A stretch of DNA of 64,000 bases from Neodiprion pinetum (Eukaryota > Arthropoda > Insecta > Hymenoptera > Diprionidae), in assembly GCF_021155775.2 (NCBI RefSeq), contig NC_060233.1, positions 15,510,537 through 15,574,536 on the forward strand, given 5' to 3'. The notes under the pieces are model-generated. The model was given only the letters and a program-made list of their open reading frames with translations, was not told where the DNA came from and searched no databases. Below, in pieces: positions 23,554 through 35,730 of this stretch. Numbering within the stretch: position 1 is the first letter of the stretch; every line of letters begins with the position of its first letter. The translations under genes were made by a program, and so were the position numbers.

Positions 23554-25062
23554 CCAGTAAACGCAAGGTCGTCTGGTGGTTGTCTCTCAGATGACGTTCG
23601 TAGACAAAAATTGAGCCAAACCGACAACTTGTAGGCAATGTATAGTCAACGAATGTCCATCTATATGTTGTCTTTTTTCTTGCCTCTAGAATGGTTCAGA
23701 GATGACTTTTCGAAACAGCTGATAGTCAATGTTTAGACGTCTTGTTGTGATTGAAAAAGACACCTTGGAGTAACCTGAATGTTTTTTACGCGGGTAACTG
23801 GACGTTGTTCTTAAATTTTGAGGTGTTAAACGCGTGTGTATATTTATATTATATGTCAACATATGTGTTTATCTTTATTACATAGCAAAATGTGTAATAT
23901 ATGTTTAGTAAGATGTAGAATATTTTATTCGAATGCGTTTTTATAATAATGACAGACGATATTTCTTAGCTGTGATTACAAAATTTCCAAGTATTTATAT
24001 TTATACAAAACAACTTCGAGCTGAACGATACAATCAAATCATATTTTGTTCTCTTGTGATCAATAATAAAATAAAACCGATATTTCTTATCTGTTTATAA
24101 AAACATTAAGTTTTTCACACCGTTTACCATAACTTGGAGCCTATTACACAATAAAATCATAAATATTAATTTGAAGTTTATAATGAACGGAACAATACTA
24201 TGTTTAAATATAAAGTTCAATAGTTTTTCATACTTAATCATAATATAAAGCTTTTGTACCTTCAAACATTTAAAATATACATCTTTCTAATGATAATTTG
24301 TATGCTGTAGCAATACTGAAGACTTATAATATATGAGCACATTTGTCGTCTGTTTTAAAACTTAACATGAGTTTCAGTGTATGTACGTTTACAGCCTCAT
24401 ATTAAATATTACTTACCTTAATTCTGACTAATTCTCGGTTTTCCTTTTTTACCTCTGTCTTATTTCTATTTGATATTTTCTTTCCTCAGTGCGGATGCGG
24501 TCTCCAGGGCGTCGAAGCCAATCTTTATATCGCTTCTGAGCTTGGAAAATGCTGATTGGAAATCTTTTCCTCTCGACTTTTTCACTGAGTCTTGCTATAA
24601 GATGGCAGCAAGCTGTCTCTTTTGCTATATTTCTGACAGTTTATGCAAAAATCTTCTGCGACTCGTTACATTGTTAATTATGATCACGATATTACATTAT
24701 TACATTATATACTTGAGACAACATTGAAACGTATGTCTTGGATATTTGTTTTCAATGAAAAATATATTCATATATAATGATTATTTACCGAAATAAGTGA
24801 TATTTATGTTTAATTTTTTAGCGCGTGTTGCTGACAGTCTGACATGCGTACCATGGACAACTACCGTTAACATTGCGTCAACATGTGTTGTAAACAAGAA
24901 AAGAAAACTAGCAGTTGTCTTGATCGGCTGACTTCTAGACAACTTGTACAAGATAATTTCTAGGGTTAGCTAAGTCATCTGCAGGTCGACTTCTAGTCGT
25001 GTCGGTAAGTTATCTGAAAACAGACATCTTAAAGGCAACTTCCAGACCTTGGTGTTTATTGG
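23554..25062. mobile_element. Large non-coding TIR element, polarised repeats
   Basis: The ends are imperfect inverted repeats: CCAGTAAACGCAAGGTCGTC at the left and CCAATAAACACCAAGGTCTG at the right on the other strand, both followed by a GTTG..CT..AGATG pattern. The outer parts are built of degenerate units like GACAACTTGTAGGCAA. The middle is AT-rich. No target duplication was confirmed and no transposase was found. Confidence 0.5.
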
Positions 25063-25073
25063 ATATACTGGAC

Positions 25074-25630
25074 CACGGTCTTACATACAGGTCTGGTAAC
25101 TCCGGCAGTTTTGAGTGATAGGGGGTGTCACCGTTAGAGAGGCACACGGTCTTGTTTCCTATCTATCCGCTAGGGGCGCCATTGGCCCGGGGTATGATAG
25201 ATATAGATATATACCGATAAGATAACCTGCTCATCGAAGTTTTTGACAGTTCATAATTCAGTGTAAAGTGTGTAAACGGTGGATCATCTGCACAAGATCT
25301 CAAACTGTCTCAAAAGTTGTGAGCCCTCGCTTGATGTTTATGGATTTTATTGACTTAAACATTTGAGGATCCCGTTGAAATAAAACAATTATCACGCCCG
25401 CCATGGAATGCTAGTAAACATCTCAATCATTTTTTATTCGCATCTTTCTTCATTTCTGAGTGTTATTCAGGATTGTTGATTCCGAAAAATCAGCTGTTCG
25501 GATCTGATTTATGATTGACTCACCCCGAGGGGGCAGCGCTGCAGACGGCGAAGACGAGAACCACGGTTCTGCCTCATTATCTGAGTCATTCCCCACCCTA
25601 CTAGTTTCCGGAGCTGTATGTAAGACCGTG
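25074..25630. mobile_element. TIR element, CACGGTCTTACATACAG ends, copy A
   Basis: CACGGTCTTACATACAGGTC at the left faces CACGGTCTTACATACAGCTC at the right. A related element with the same ends and right-hand 150 bp is at 42836-43645. The apparent 130-codon - strand frame at 25450-25842 overlaps the right arm and shares its pattern with copy B, so it is not a host gene. Confidence 0.7.
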
Positions 25631-26644
25631 CACTTGGCAGACATGCAGTTATGCGAAGCCTCTCGTCTGGTCATGAACACGGACGACAAGTGAGTGGAAA
25701 TTTGCAGCGAAGCATGTGCAATATGCGAACATCGCGAAATCGCGCGAAAATCATTCGACGAATTTATGCACTCAGTGCAATCGGCTAAATAAGTAATTAG
25801 ATATTTTGAAACCTGGGGCAAACTCGAACATTTTTGGTTCACGAAAACCTAACTTGATCGGAATTGAAATAGAGTATAAAATATTTTCTTTACGTAGTTT
25901 CGTCAGTTTTCATGCAAGTCGATAAATCAGTTACTGTAAAAATAAAAGTAAGAATAATAGTTGAAGAAATACACGTAACGATCCATATTTATTTCAAAGT
26001 TAACAAAAGTCTGGTGACTTTTATTCGACATTTTTTTTATTATTCGAGGCTAAAGCTTTTTCTTGATCGCATTCGGAAATGTGGGATGAAAATGAATCTT
26101 CCTTCGAATGACGTTATTCGTCGCGTTTGCGTGTTGCGTTACAAGTGAATTGCAGTGCGTGTCAGAATGCAGAAATAATCAGTAGACAACTAGTACCGCA
26201 TTAATACTAATGAGACGTGAACCTGATGTTTAACTCACGGGATCTCCAGCACGACAAATCAATCAGCGGGTAGACAAAAATAGAGATATGATGAAAAATA
26301 TTGTTTCCCACAATTGCCTGTATGATTATTGCACAATTACGTAGAAAATAATTGCATAATTACGTGTGTCGAAGGTTGACTGATAATAATTATCCAACCG
26401 CGGCAATTAGTCATTGCGTGTATAGATCACTGATATAGATCGGTCTGATTTTCAATTGTACTGAATCGAGTGCCTGTGATTTCCGATTTGAAGTTTCTAG
26501 TTTTTGAGGAAATTTGCCAGTTATAATAAGAGGATGATTTCCTTGAATATTTATTACCTTTTTTACGGTTTATTCTTACACACTTTTGTTAGAATTAGGT
26601 TTCCATGTCGAGAAAAATGATAAGACCCCGAGTCTTCGTTATTT
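25631..26644. other. 5' flank of the second complete P450 gene
   Basis: No gene recognised. GCACAATTACGTAGAAAATAATTGC and similar palindrome-like words occur near 26330, but they have no assigned role. Confidence 0.35.
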
Positions 26645-26652
26645 TATATAAA
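26645..26652 (+). promoter_or_regulatory. Candidate TATA box, second complete CYP4 gene
   Basis: TATATAAA lies 61 bases before the upstream ATG (26706) and 94 before the second ATG (26739). A start about 30 bases downstream would put both ATGs in the mRNA. Confidence 0.5.
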
Positions 26653-26705
26653 AAAGTAATAGCTACGTTTATAAATCATTCATTCGCACAGTTGAGTGAT
26701 GGTTA

Positions 26706-29700
26706 ATGATTTCCAGACCTAAAGACTCGACCCAAACAATGGCTGATTTAACTGTTGGCTGTTTCATCGCTGAAGCTCTATTTATCACTGGATTAATTTG
26801 CATATTGACGTACCATCTGAGGCGACTTAAGCTGTACATAAAGGCTTCAAAATTTCGTGGTCCTCCGACGATTCCAATCGTTGGAAATGCGCATCATTTT
26901 ATCGGAAATAACGGAGGTGGGATGAGCTAAGATCGGATTACAATATGAAAGGCAACAATCCTCAAGTTTTCCTCTATCTCACACTCTAATATTTATTTAT
27001 TTTTCTCCATATGGGAAAGCAGAAATAGTGCAGAAGTTGATTGATCTCTCAGATTCGTATCCTTCGCCCTATCGAATTTGGCTCGGACCAGAATTGCTGA
27101 TTATGGTCTCTCATCCCGAAGATGTCAAAGTAATCATCTACCGACTAATAAGTATCTCTATCCACACAGCGCACAATATTGCAGAAGCATTGCAACGACG
27201 TAATTTTCCAAAATTTGTAATATTTTAGATTTATTGTTTATTATAACAACCTAACTTTTCAAGACCTGCTCAAGATACATTGTAGCTTGTACGGTATTAT
27301 AACTTTGCAAGGTTTGAAGTATTCTAGAAACACATTTTGATGTCGACTCTTTTCGACATACCTACTTGTAATTCGAGTAGCACTATAATATGAACTAAAT
27401 GTCATAAAATGAAAACACTGCAGTCGCAATTGCAACATACAAATACTGTAACATCATTTCTGCGGTAATGGGAGCTGTGCTGCTAAGAAAATTTGATCAT
27501 TAAGAAGTACCTCGTCTTACAGAAAATAGTTGGCAGTGACAAAACCATCGAGAAATCGCCACTGTATCGATTCTTTCGGCCGTGGCTAGGAAACGGTTTG
27601 TTCACAGCTCCCAGTAAGTCTTTGCACTTGGCATTTAAGGTGTATAAATATTTTCAAATTCACTATTCCAAAACTGAAGCCGCCTTGCAGTCGTAGAAAA
27701 TCATGACTTCTCTATTTCAGCGGCAATATGGCGCATTCATCGGAAACTCATCGGGCCAACGTTTAATTTGAAAATTCTCGAATCATTTGTAAGCGTTTTT
27801 GCGGCCCAATCAAGTATAATGGTAAAAAAAATGGAGACCGAATTAAATGGAGGTGAATTCGTCATTTTCAAATACGTATCGCTGTGTGCAATGGACATAA
27901 TTTGCGGTACAGAGAAATGTTTTTACTTGTGAGCTTCGACTTTATTAGTGCGGTTGATAAATTCATACTAATCATAATTTTCTTCCAGAAACTGCTATGG
28001 GCGTAAGCATGGGAGCCCAGAGTAACAACAGCGGTGATTACATAGAAACAGTTGAAAAGTTGGTAGATAAAAAACCTGAGGTTTTTTTTTTCAACAAAAA
28101 TGTCCACACTATTTATAGATCGTTTTTCAGTGTGTTATTATTTTCTTAAACGTACTGGATATCGTGAATGCAAATATTTTATTTGACTAACGAAATTTAG
28201 ACAGATGAGTGCAAGAATTGTTAAAAAAAATTCCCGAGTGTAAATAAGTTCTTATTTCAGGTGAAAAAAATGATTCAACTCAGATTCTCAACTGACATAT
28301 TTTCACCATTGATGTAATATTTGTACACGACTTTTTTTGTTTTACACAATATGCGCATATTTCAATACCGTATTGATTTTCAGAACGTTTGCAATTATCT
28401 ATCAAAGAGTTTTCAAAGCGTGGCTGCAGTATGATGCGATCTTCTACCGTACTCGACTTGGTAGAGAACAAAAAAAATGTTTAAACGTCTTACATGATTT
28501 TACTAATAACGTGAGTAGAAAAAGTTGAGAAAAACATCATTCGATCGCAGTTACTGGTGATAACAGATGAATGCTATTGTAAAATAATTCCGCATAGAAT
28601 TGAAATCACGTGTGACATATTTTCGGCATTTACTTTAGGTGATCCGTAGGAAGAAAGAAGCTTTGCTGAGAAAACGTGATAATCGGGATGCTACGACTGA
28701 TCATAAATATGACGAGGGTGAGTGAGTGAGACACTTAGTTGAAATTCAGAGTTAGTTGATAAATTAATTATTCACATATCACTGCGCGAAAAATCTGCGA
28801 TGCTCGATTTCAGTGCTTATTAAAAAATCGTAGAATACTGTCAAGCACTTCAAGATCGCGTTACATGCCTAGAATGTCTCAAACTTTTCACAAAAAGTTG
28901 CCCGTACTGCTTTGCAAAGGTACACGGAAGGAAATGATTATTCGAGTCAAGTGATATTCGTTTGAATCAGCTAAATGCTATAGTCCAATATGGCAAATAC
29001 AATATATACTTAAGTCAACGAAATGCTTTTGTCGGACGAAATACTTGTGAAAACTTAATATAAAACTGAATCAAGCCTTTGAATGATCCATGCTGACTGT
29101 CAATTTATTCAAAATAACACGGCGCGAGTTCCTTGCGACAATTTAAATTTTGTATCAAGAAAATGAGTGAGTGAAATGACTAAAAATTTGATTGAACGTA
29201 CTTGGGTCATTTTATTGTGGAAATATGAAATTTTTGCATCAAAAGAAACCGAGCTTGTTTCAATTCATGTTTTGTTAGGTCAAGCGTTCAATGGTTGATT
29301 CGGGTAATAAAATTTGTTGCTACAAAAATCTTTTGCATTGACTGAATATTAGAGTTATTTAAACGAACAAGATTTATTTTTCGAACGATATCATTTATAA
29401 TTCTGTTGTCGCCAAATTTTGTGGGAGTTACCCGTTATTCAAAGAATAAAACCCGAAAACTTATTGTTGTATATGCATAAGTCCATACGCAACAAGTGTC
29501 AATAGTTTTGTTTATTGACCGTCAATTTCAATTCCGATTATTCACCACTTAGTATTGTGCTTTCTTCGTTTATAATAGGTCTGATGACAAATTTGATTCA
29601 CGTTATCCGAACCTGACTTCCTAGCAGAATACCCGATTTTATAAATATATCTGAAGCTATTTCCGCAGCGAGAGAGTTCACCGCCTAGTGGCCGTTTATA

Positions 29701-32700
29701 GTACTAGTATACCGATGTTTACGATGACTATCTCTACTTGTTTCAAAGCATGTGATATTTATTTTAGTAAGCAAATTAGTGCAACTGATTCATCCAGTTA
29801 CGCCGAACAAGCTCCGGTTAGATCAACAAATTATGGCATTCAATCGATGTAAATTTTTTGTTGGCTAAATTCATGTACTTATTTAATTTAAAATTCCTAA
29901 TTGTTTCTGTTAACGGACATGTGACTTGGAGGAACAATAGGTACATAAACTTCAAATGGGATGATATTTAGTTGACTCAATTTCGGAAACACATCAAAAG
30001 GTTCACGCTAATCAATACTTCACTCAATCGCAACAAGAAAGGCTTTTGTTGAATCAAGGAATTTGCTTGACTTAATCATTTGGCCAAACTAACTAAATCA
30101 AAATTGTTGTATCGAAGTTATCGTATGTGGAACAAATAAGGGAGCCTAGATTCAAGTGATTGGACTCCAGTAAAATCTATTTTGTTAATTCAAGAATTCC
30201 TGTGCGATTCAATATTATTATTAATTTTAGTTACATCTGCAAGGGGTGATCGTCAAAAATATTTTTCATGCAGGATTTAGAATTCGTCGAAATGTAGCTT
30301 TTTTGAAATATTGCAATAAGAGAAAAACATTTCTTCGATAGTTGACGGAATGTAATACTATTCGCATCAATATAAAATAAATATTGATCCCTAGACGATT
30401 CACTGCCACCCCGAAGAAAAGCTTATTTGGATCTGCTAATGGAGTTGACTGACAACCAGATGAAATTCACCGATCAAGAATTACGTGAAGAAGTAGACAC
30501 GATGATTGTTGCGGTAGGTAAAAATATGCAAACTCGGGAGAACGGAGTTTGAGTTATTGAACGATTTCGTTGACTTCGATTCTTCTAGGTCATGTTCACA
30601 TTTTAAAGAGGAAAATAAATGAAGAAAACAGAAAAGGGATCGCATGATCAAAAAGTAAAAGATTGTCTTTCGGTTGAGTTTTTCTCAACGGAGTTAAAAA
30701 TTTTCGAAAAACATAACTTGTCATTTCGGTGATTTTTCAGGGACACGACACAACGTCGAATATGATCTGTTCGGTCTTGTTGATGCTGGCTTCTCATCCG
30801 GATGTGCAGGTGTGTCATGCTACTCTGTTAATTTTCAATTAAACGATGAATAAAAGTCGACACACTCTGACTATTGATACATATGATCCGTATTAAGGAA
30901 AAAGCTTACCGCGAACTCGAGGAAATATACGGAAGTAGCAAAGTCGAAGAGCGCTGCGTGACCCACGAGGATTTGTCACGTATGGGATACTTGGAGCGTG
31001 TGATAAAGGAAACGATGCGCGTATTTCCAATTGCCGCTACGGTGTCCCGAGCAGTTACGGAAGATTTTGATGTCGGTAGGAAAATTTTGTTAACAGTAGT
31101 TTTCGTAACTGGGGCCTGACGATTTACATTCGAGTGCTTGGCGTGATTGCACGAGGGTGTAAATCGTTTGGCTCGTCATGCGAACAATATTTTTAGACCT
31201 AGGTAAGCGTAGATCGTACATTATGTAACAAGGGAATAAAGTTGGAGATTATTCCCGCGGGCGGGTTTACTACCCGAGCGAAGCCAGGGCATTAATCACC
31301 CAATTGAATAATCGACTTTTATTCTTGAGTTACATGTAAGACTTCATTTCCGACTCAATTCTGACCACATTATTGACCTGATAATAGGGACTCGATATAT
31401 CTTTCGCAATATTGGGTGTAAAATTGAGAACGTAAGACTAATAATGGAAAAATAGATTCTCAAAAATTTATACAATTAGTAATGACAAGAACTGTCTCGA
31501 GGAAGCGGGTCCAAGGTTGCCGGGCCCTGTTGGGGGTGTAGGGGGCAAAGCTCACCGAGGTCTTAAAACAAAAACGCATCTATCTGATATGTTATTAAAT
31601 AAAGAGAACGTGTCATTGAATATTGCAAAATCATGTAATATCAATATCTATTCTCATGGGTCATTCATTCTTTGATAAAATTTCAAGGAATGTAATAAAT
31701 TTCAACTTTATTCATCGAAATGTTACGATTTTGTAGAATACTTTCATAATTTTTTATCAAAAATCATTATAATCCTTTTATTCCAGACACAACCATAAAG
31801 TTAACTTTTTTGATCCCAAAAGCGAGACGAAAGTGTCATATTTTTTCCCTAAAACGCATTTGCGGAATATATGAGACCAATTTAAAGGTCCTAGTTTTCA
31901 AATAAACATTGCTGCCAGAGTTAAGACAGAAATAAAGTCCTATATGTAACACAGGAGTAAAAGTCGACTTTATTCCCTTGTTACATAATATACTATTATT
32001 CATGCGTAAATGTGATCATTTTATCAGTTTGAAAGCTAGAATATCATTGAAAGTTTATAAAAATACATATGGCCGGTTTTATCAACTTTTTGAATTTCAA
32101 CCACTGCCCCCCCCCCCCTGCCCCCCCCTTCCAAACTGTCAGCGATTAATACAAAAAGAAATAGAGAAAACTGCAAGAATTATTTGCGGGAAATGTGGCC
32201 GGATATTTGATGAACTCGGGAATAAATAGGATTTTACGGTCCGTTTTGCGGGTGTCAAATCTCGTTTTACGCTTACGTAGGACAAAAAAATTTTTGCAAA
32301 GCTCATCTCCGATTCGTTCGTTAATGTATATGAAATCGATTTTTAAGGTGAATACACATTACCGAAAGGAAGCATAGTCGGTATAGACATTATAAAAATG
32401 CATAGGAGCGAAGAATTCTGGCCTGACCCGTTCGTGTTTGATCCGGACCGATTTTTGCCTCAAGAAATCGCCAAACGACATTCTTGCGTTTATCTTCCGT
32501 TCAGTGCAGGGCCACGAAATTGCATAGGTGAGTAGAATTCACTTGGAAATTGTATACATTGATATTAAAATGGTAAAATTCAAACTGATTACAAGCGTTT
32601 GATTCACATAGAAGGCCTGTGAAACCTGTGAAATTTGATACCCAGCACGAATGAAATTTTATGCAATTATTTTGAATGCTTGAACTTTATTGAGATCTTG

Positions 32701-33059
32701 AGAAATGTATTAAAATTTCGTCGAATCTTTCAATATTGTCTGAAATTGCACGAAACCTATTAACATATATGAAATCTTTAAAATCGTGGAATGTTAAAAA
32801 CTGATGTATACATAAATCGATGAGTTGTGTGTCCCTCGGCTTAAAGCCATCGCGATTAGCTGCAGCTGAAATTGATTGTTCGCAAATTTCAGGTTCGAGA
32901 TTCGCTATGATGGAAATGAAGACTGTTTTAGCAACGATTCTTCGCAGATATATCATCAAGAAAGATAAAATCACACCAATAGCCGATATCAAGTTGAAAT
33001 CGGATGTGATACTGAAGGCGGCTGATCCAATCAAACTACGAATCAAGGAGAGAACGTGA
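26706..33059 (+). CDS. CYP4: Cytochrome P450 family 4, complete, 527 aa, 12 exons
   Basis: Paralogue of the 9052-17569 gene with the same reaction class. Coding exons: 26706-26916, 27023-27129, 27523-27613, 27721-27906, 27989-28058, 28384-28510, 28639-28717, 30395-30513, 30741-30809, 30898-31075, 32348-32527, 32893-33059; total 1584 nt, in frame. Starting at the second ATG (26739) gives 516 aa and aligns better with the other two starts, so the first 11 residues are doubtful. Features: hydrophobic anchor about 18-36, hinge GPPTIPIVGN (52-61), I-helix AGHDTT (330-335), K-helix E391-T-M-R394, DPDRF, and heme loop FSAGPRNCIG with Cys471. It keeps the double Thr in the I-helix but has Ala330 in place of the heme-linking Glu. 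Exon 5 ends at a weak donor (GTTGGT), shared with the next gene. Intron 7 holds the 28920-30205 repeat and intron 10 the 31221-31988 element. Confidence 0.93.
28920..30205. repeat. Polarised repeat element in intron 7
   Basis: Non-coding and made of degenerate units such as GAATCAAGxAATTTGCTTGACT, in one sense at the left and the other at the right. The left end (ACACGGAAGGAAATGATTAT) resembles the inverted right end of its second copy (ACGGAGGGAAAGGAATTC at 49915). 29125-30205 is matched by the reverse complement of 49913-51002 plus 53995-54410. Confidence 0.7.
31221..31988. mobile_element. TIR element in intron 10, 768 bp
   Basis: TTATGTAACAAGGGAATAAA at the left is mirrored by TTTATTCCCTTGTTACATAA at the right. 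A related TTTTATTCTTGAGTTACATG stretch occurs inside at about 31320. Non-coding; target duplication not resolved because the tip is self-complementary. Confidence 0.75.
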
Positions 33060-34401
33060 TTAGGTCAATTTTGATCCTTGCGTGGAATTCAACGACGGAC
33101 TTGACCGAGACAAAGAAAATTCATGGAGCGCAAACCGCGACAGAGTGAAATTAGACATTTCCTACAATAAGAGTCGTGAGGTTTACAAGATTGTCACTGA
33201 GTTTTGCTGACGACAGTGGCTTTCGATTTGTAGCACTTATGAACGAAGCAATTTTTACAAGAATTTATTACAAATTATTGCTTATGCCGTTTGATGATGT
33301 AACCTATTAGTTATTTGGGTGATTTGCGTGCTGTGCGAACTCGAATGAAATAACGAAGAGTTAAAAAATTAACAAGTATTTCACGTTGCAAAAATTCGAT
33401 CACCAATGAAAGAATAATTGACAGGTTGATAATACGTTCGAAATATATTATATTTGTATATTCTCTTTTAAATATCTGTTGATGATTAGGCTTAGATTTC
33501 GGTGTTCGTTTTTCAATATCTATTCGATCGATTCGTTTCAGCAAGCTATTAGCAGTGTATAAATATAAAATATTAAAAATGTAGTATATGAATTGAGAAA
33601 ATATATTTTGGTGAGAAACTAATATAAGGAGTGAACAATATTTACTCGTACAAGTCTTGATTTTAGATAGATTATGCCGTTTGTCGATGTTAATATAGGT
33701 AATATAACTAACAAGGAAGCGCGAAGAAGTGATGCTTGAAAAATTCGATTTTCAAAGCTTACGCAGCGTGCGTAAAATGCCCTATTTTCGAATAGCGCGG
33801 TGAATTAAAGTTGGCGCATGCGCACTATTTTGAATAAATCCATTTCAAGCTTCCAGCGTTAAAAGACGACGTATATCGATCAACATGAAGCCCGGTATGG
33901 AGATGCGGGAAGATTTCATATTTTGTTTCTAAAATGCAAACCAACCTGTAAAAAAAGTTTAATGAACAACAAATTATTACAATAAAAAGGCTTTTTATTG
34001 GTCAATCTTCCTATTAGGCTGTTGGTTTCTGATTATGAAGCTAGAAGACCAATAAACTAAACTTCGAGTAGAATTCCACACACATCGCAGATGTGTGTAC
34101 CATAAAATTATGCACTTTAGGTATGTAGTTCATAACGTCGTAACCGTAATGTGACAGTGACATGCAGGAAGAGGAAATTCATGTCTCGAATGGAGAAGAA
34201 TTGAAATACGCGTTGAATTCTATGGGAAAATTCGCCCTTCTCTTCAAAGCTGGCGCGGTTCTGGATTCGTATCCCCACTTCTTTCGTCCTCGATCGCTAA
34301 GTCGAGAGGCAAAGGATCTGAAACCAGTTGGACAGAGTCTTGCGCTGTGCGAAGCCCTTCGCGTCTTCATCAGGGACTAAAGTTACATTATAGACGTCTT
34401 A
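33060..34401. other. Intergenic between second and third complete P450 genes
   Basis: No gene recognised. A GGCGCATGCGCACTATTTT stretch near 33812 resembles one at about 16055-16130. An open frame of 72 codons at 34162-34380 (+) is free of repeats and reasonably complex but has no family I know, and no splice or promoter context marks it. Confidence 0.35.
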
Positions 34402-34630
34402 AAGTAAGTGTACCAGTTATTGACACGCTTAGACCCAGTTATTGACCCTTTTATTTTCCAATATTATAAATTCATGGCACAAATTGTGAATTTCTCGGTG
34501 ACTAAAACCGATTGCTAGAGGGTTAGACGCTAAAAAACCATTTTTGGTCATTTTAAAACTGAGCATCAAGTAGATACAACAAAAAAAGATAACTAAATGG
34601 AACGAGGTCAATAACTGGTACACTTACCTT
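34402..34630. mobile_element. MITE, AAGTAAGTGTACCAGTTATT ends, 229 bp
   Basis: AAGTAAGTGTACCAGTTATT at the left and AAGGTAAGTGTACCAGTTAT on the other strand at the right form TIRs of about 25 bp; a second GACCCAGTTATTGACC occurs just inside. Non-coding. Flanking TTA/TA fits a Tc1/mariner-like parent, unproven. Confidence 0.75.
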
Positions 34631-35730
34631 ACAATCAACATAATTAGTGATGGACGAGTGTTGAGTGATACTGAAATAACGACAGATTTTTAAAAACTGC
34701 ATGTTTTAACGTGAAATTTCTGCTTTGATAAACGCAATATACGTCTAGTTCTTCAGTTCCTATAACTCTATAAATTAAAGTGTATGGTCTATACTTCTTT
34801 ATTATATTGTTACAAAAGGTGAAATGACGCGTTTTGGCCCCCTTTCTGATCTAGTCGTCGTCATAGATAAAAGACGTATAAGCTTTCATATGTCACAAAA
34901 TGAATACGGCTGCTGCGACAGTCACTATTATTGTAGAAAAGGTCTTGTTTCAGACTTTAAAAACACAGACGTCCCAGTAAAATCATTTTTCCCACATTTC
35001 TATTTCGCTGCCTGTTAATTCGCTTCATAAGCTCCCAAACAGTTGTTAATTTTATTCTGTAACGCCTAGTTCGTTACAATATTTACATATGATCGCTTAA
35101 ACTTGATTATGACCAACAAAAATTGTGTGACAAGTTGTCAATGGGGGATTCGCAGGCCTTAAGAATGACGTAAAGCAGCAATTGAATTTTTTCATCCCGC
35201 TTCAAGAGAGAATGGGAACTCTTTTTTTGAGTGATTTATCTACCAGAATATATATTATACAGAAAAAGAAACGTTGCATCAGTTGCATGGTCTCTGGGAA
35301 GGGACTTTAACTCGGGACAAACATAACCGGTTGCGCTAAACGCTTAAACAGGAATGTGCGCAACTTTTTCAAACTTGTGTCCAGGTCTCAGTGCCAATTC
35401 CAAACATGTTTTTTGATATGAACAGTTTTTTTCCACCATAATTGGTCTGTAACTTTTTATGATACGATTCATAACATGTTTACGGCTTTATCACGAGAAA
35501 AAAATTTTACGTTAGGTTTGAAGATAAGTTATTTTTATTGGGATTGGTGCCTCGTTTATATTATCCTGCGCATCACTTTTTTGGTTGTCAAATTTTGTTG
35601 AGTTACGTTGCGGTTATAAAAAAAAAAAAAAAAAAAAAACCACCTTTAATTTCTACGTAGCACGCAATATTTTCAGAAACATTGCTACATTTTTTTCTGT
35701 TTTATCGACGTCAGCTATACGCGATACAAA
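34631..35730. other. 5' flank of the third complete P450 gene
   Basis: Nothing defined apart from a poly(A) run at about 35620-35638. No convincing TATA box was found before the start codon at 35731. Confidence 0.35.

Noticed and set aside
25450..25842. 130-codon - strand frame as a host gene
   Set aside because: It overlaps the arm of a TIR element and its resemblance to 43456-43701 is explained by the shared element end.
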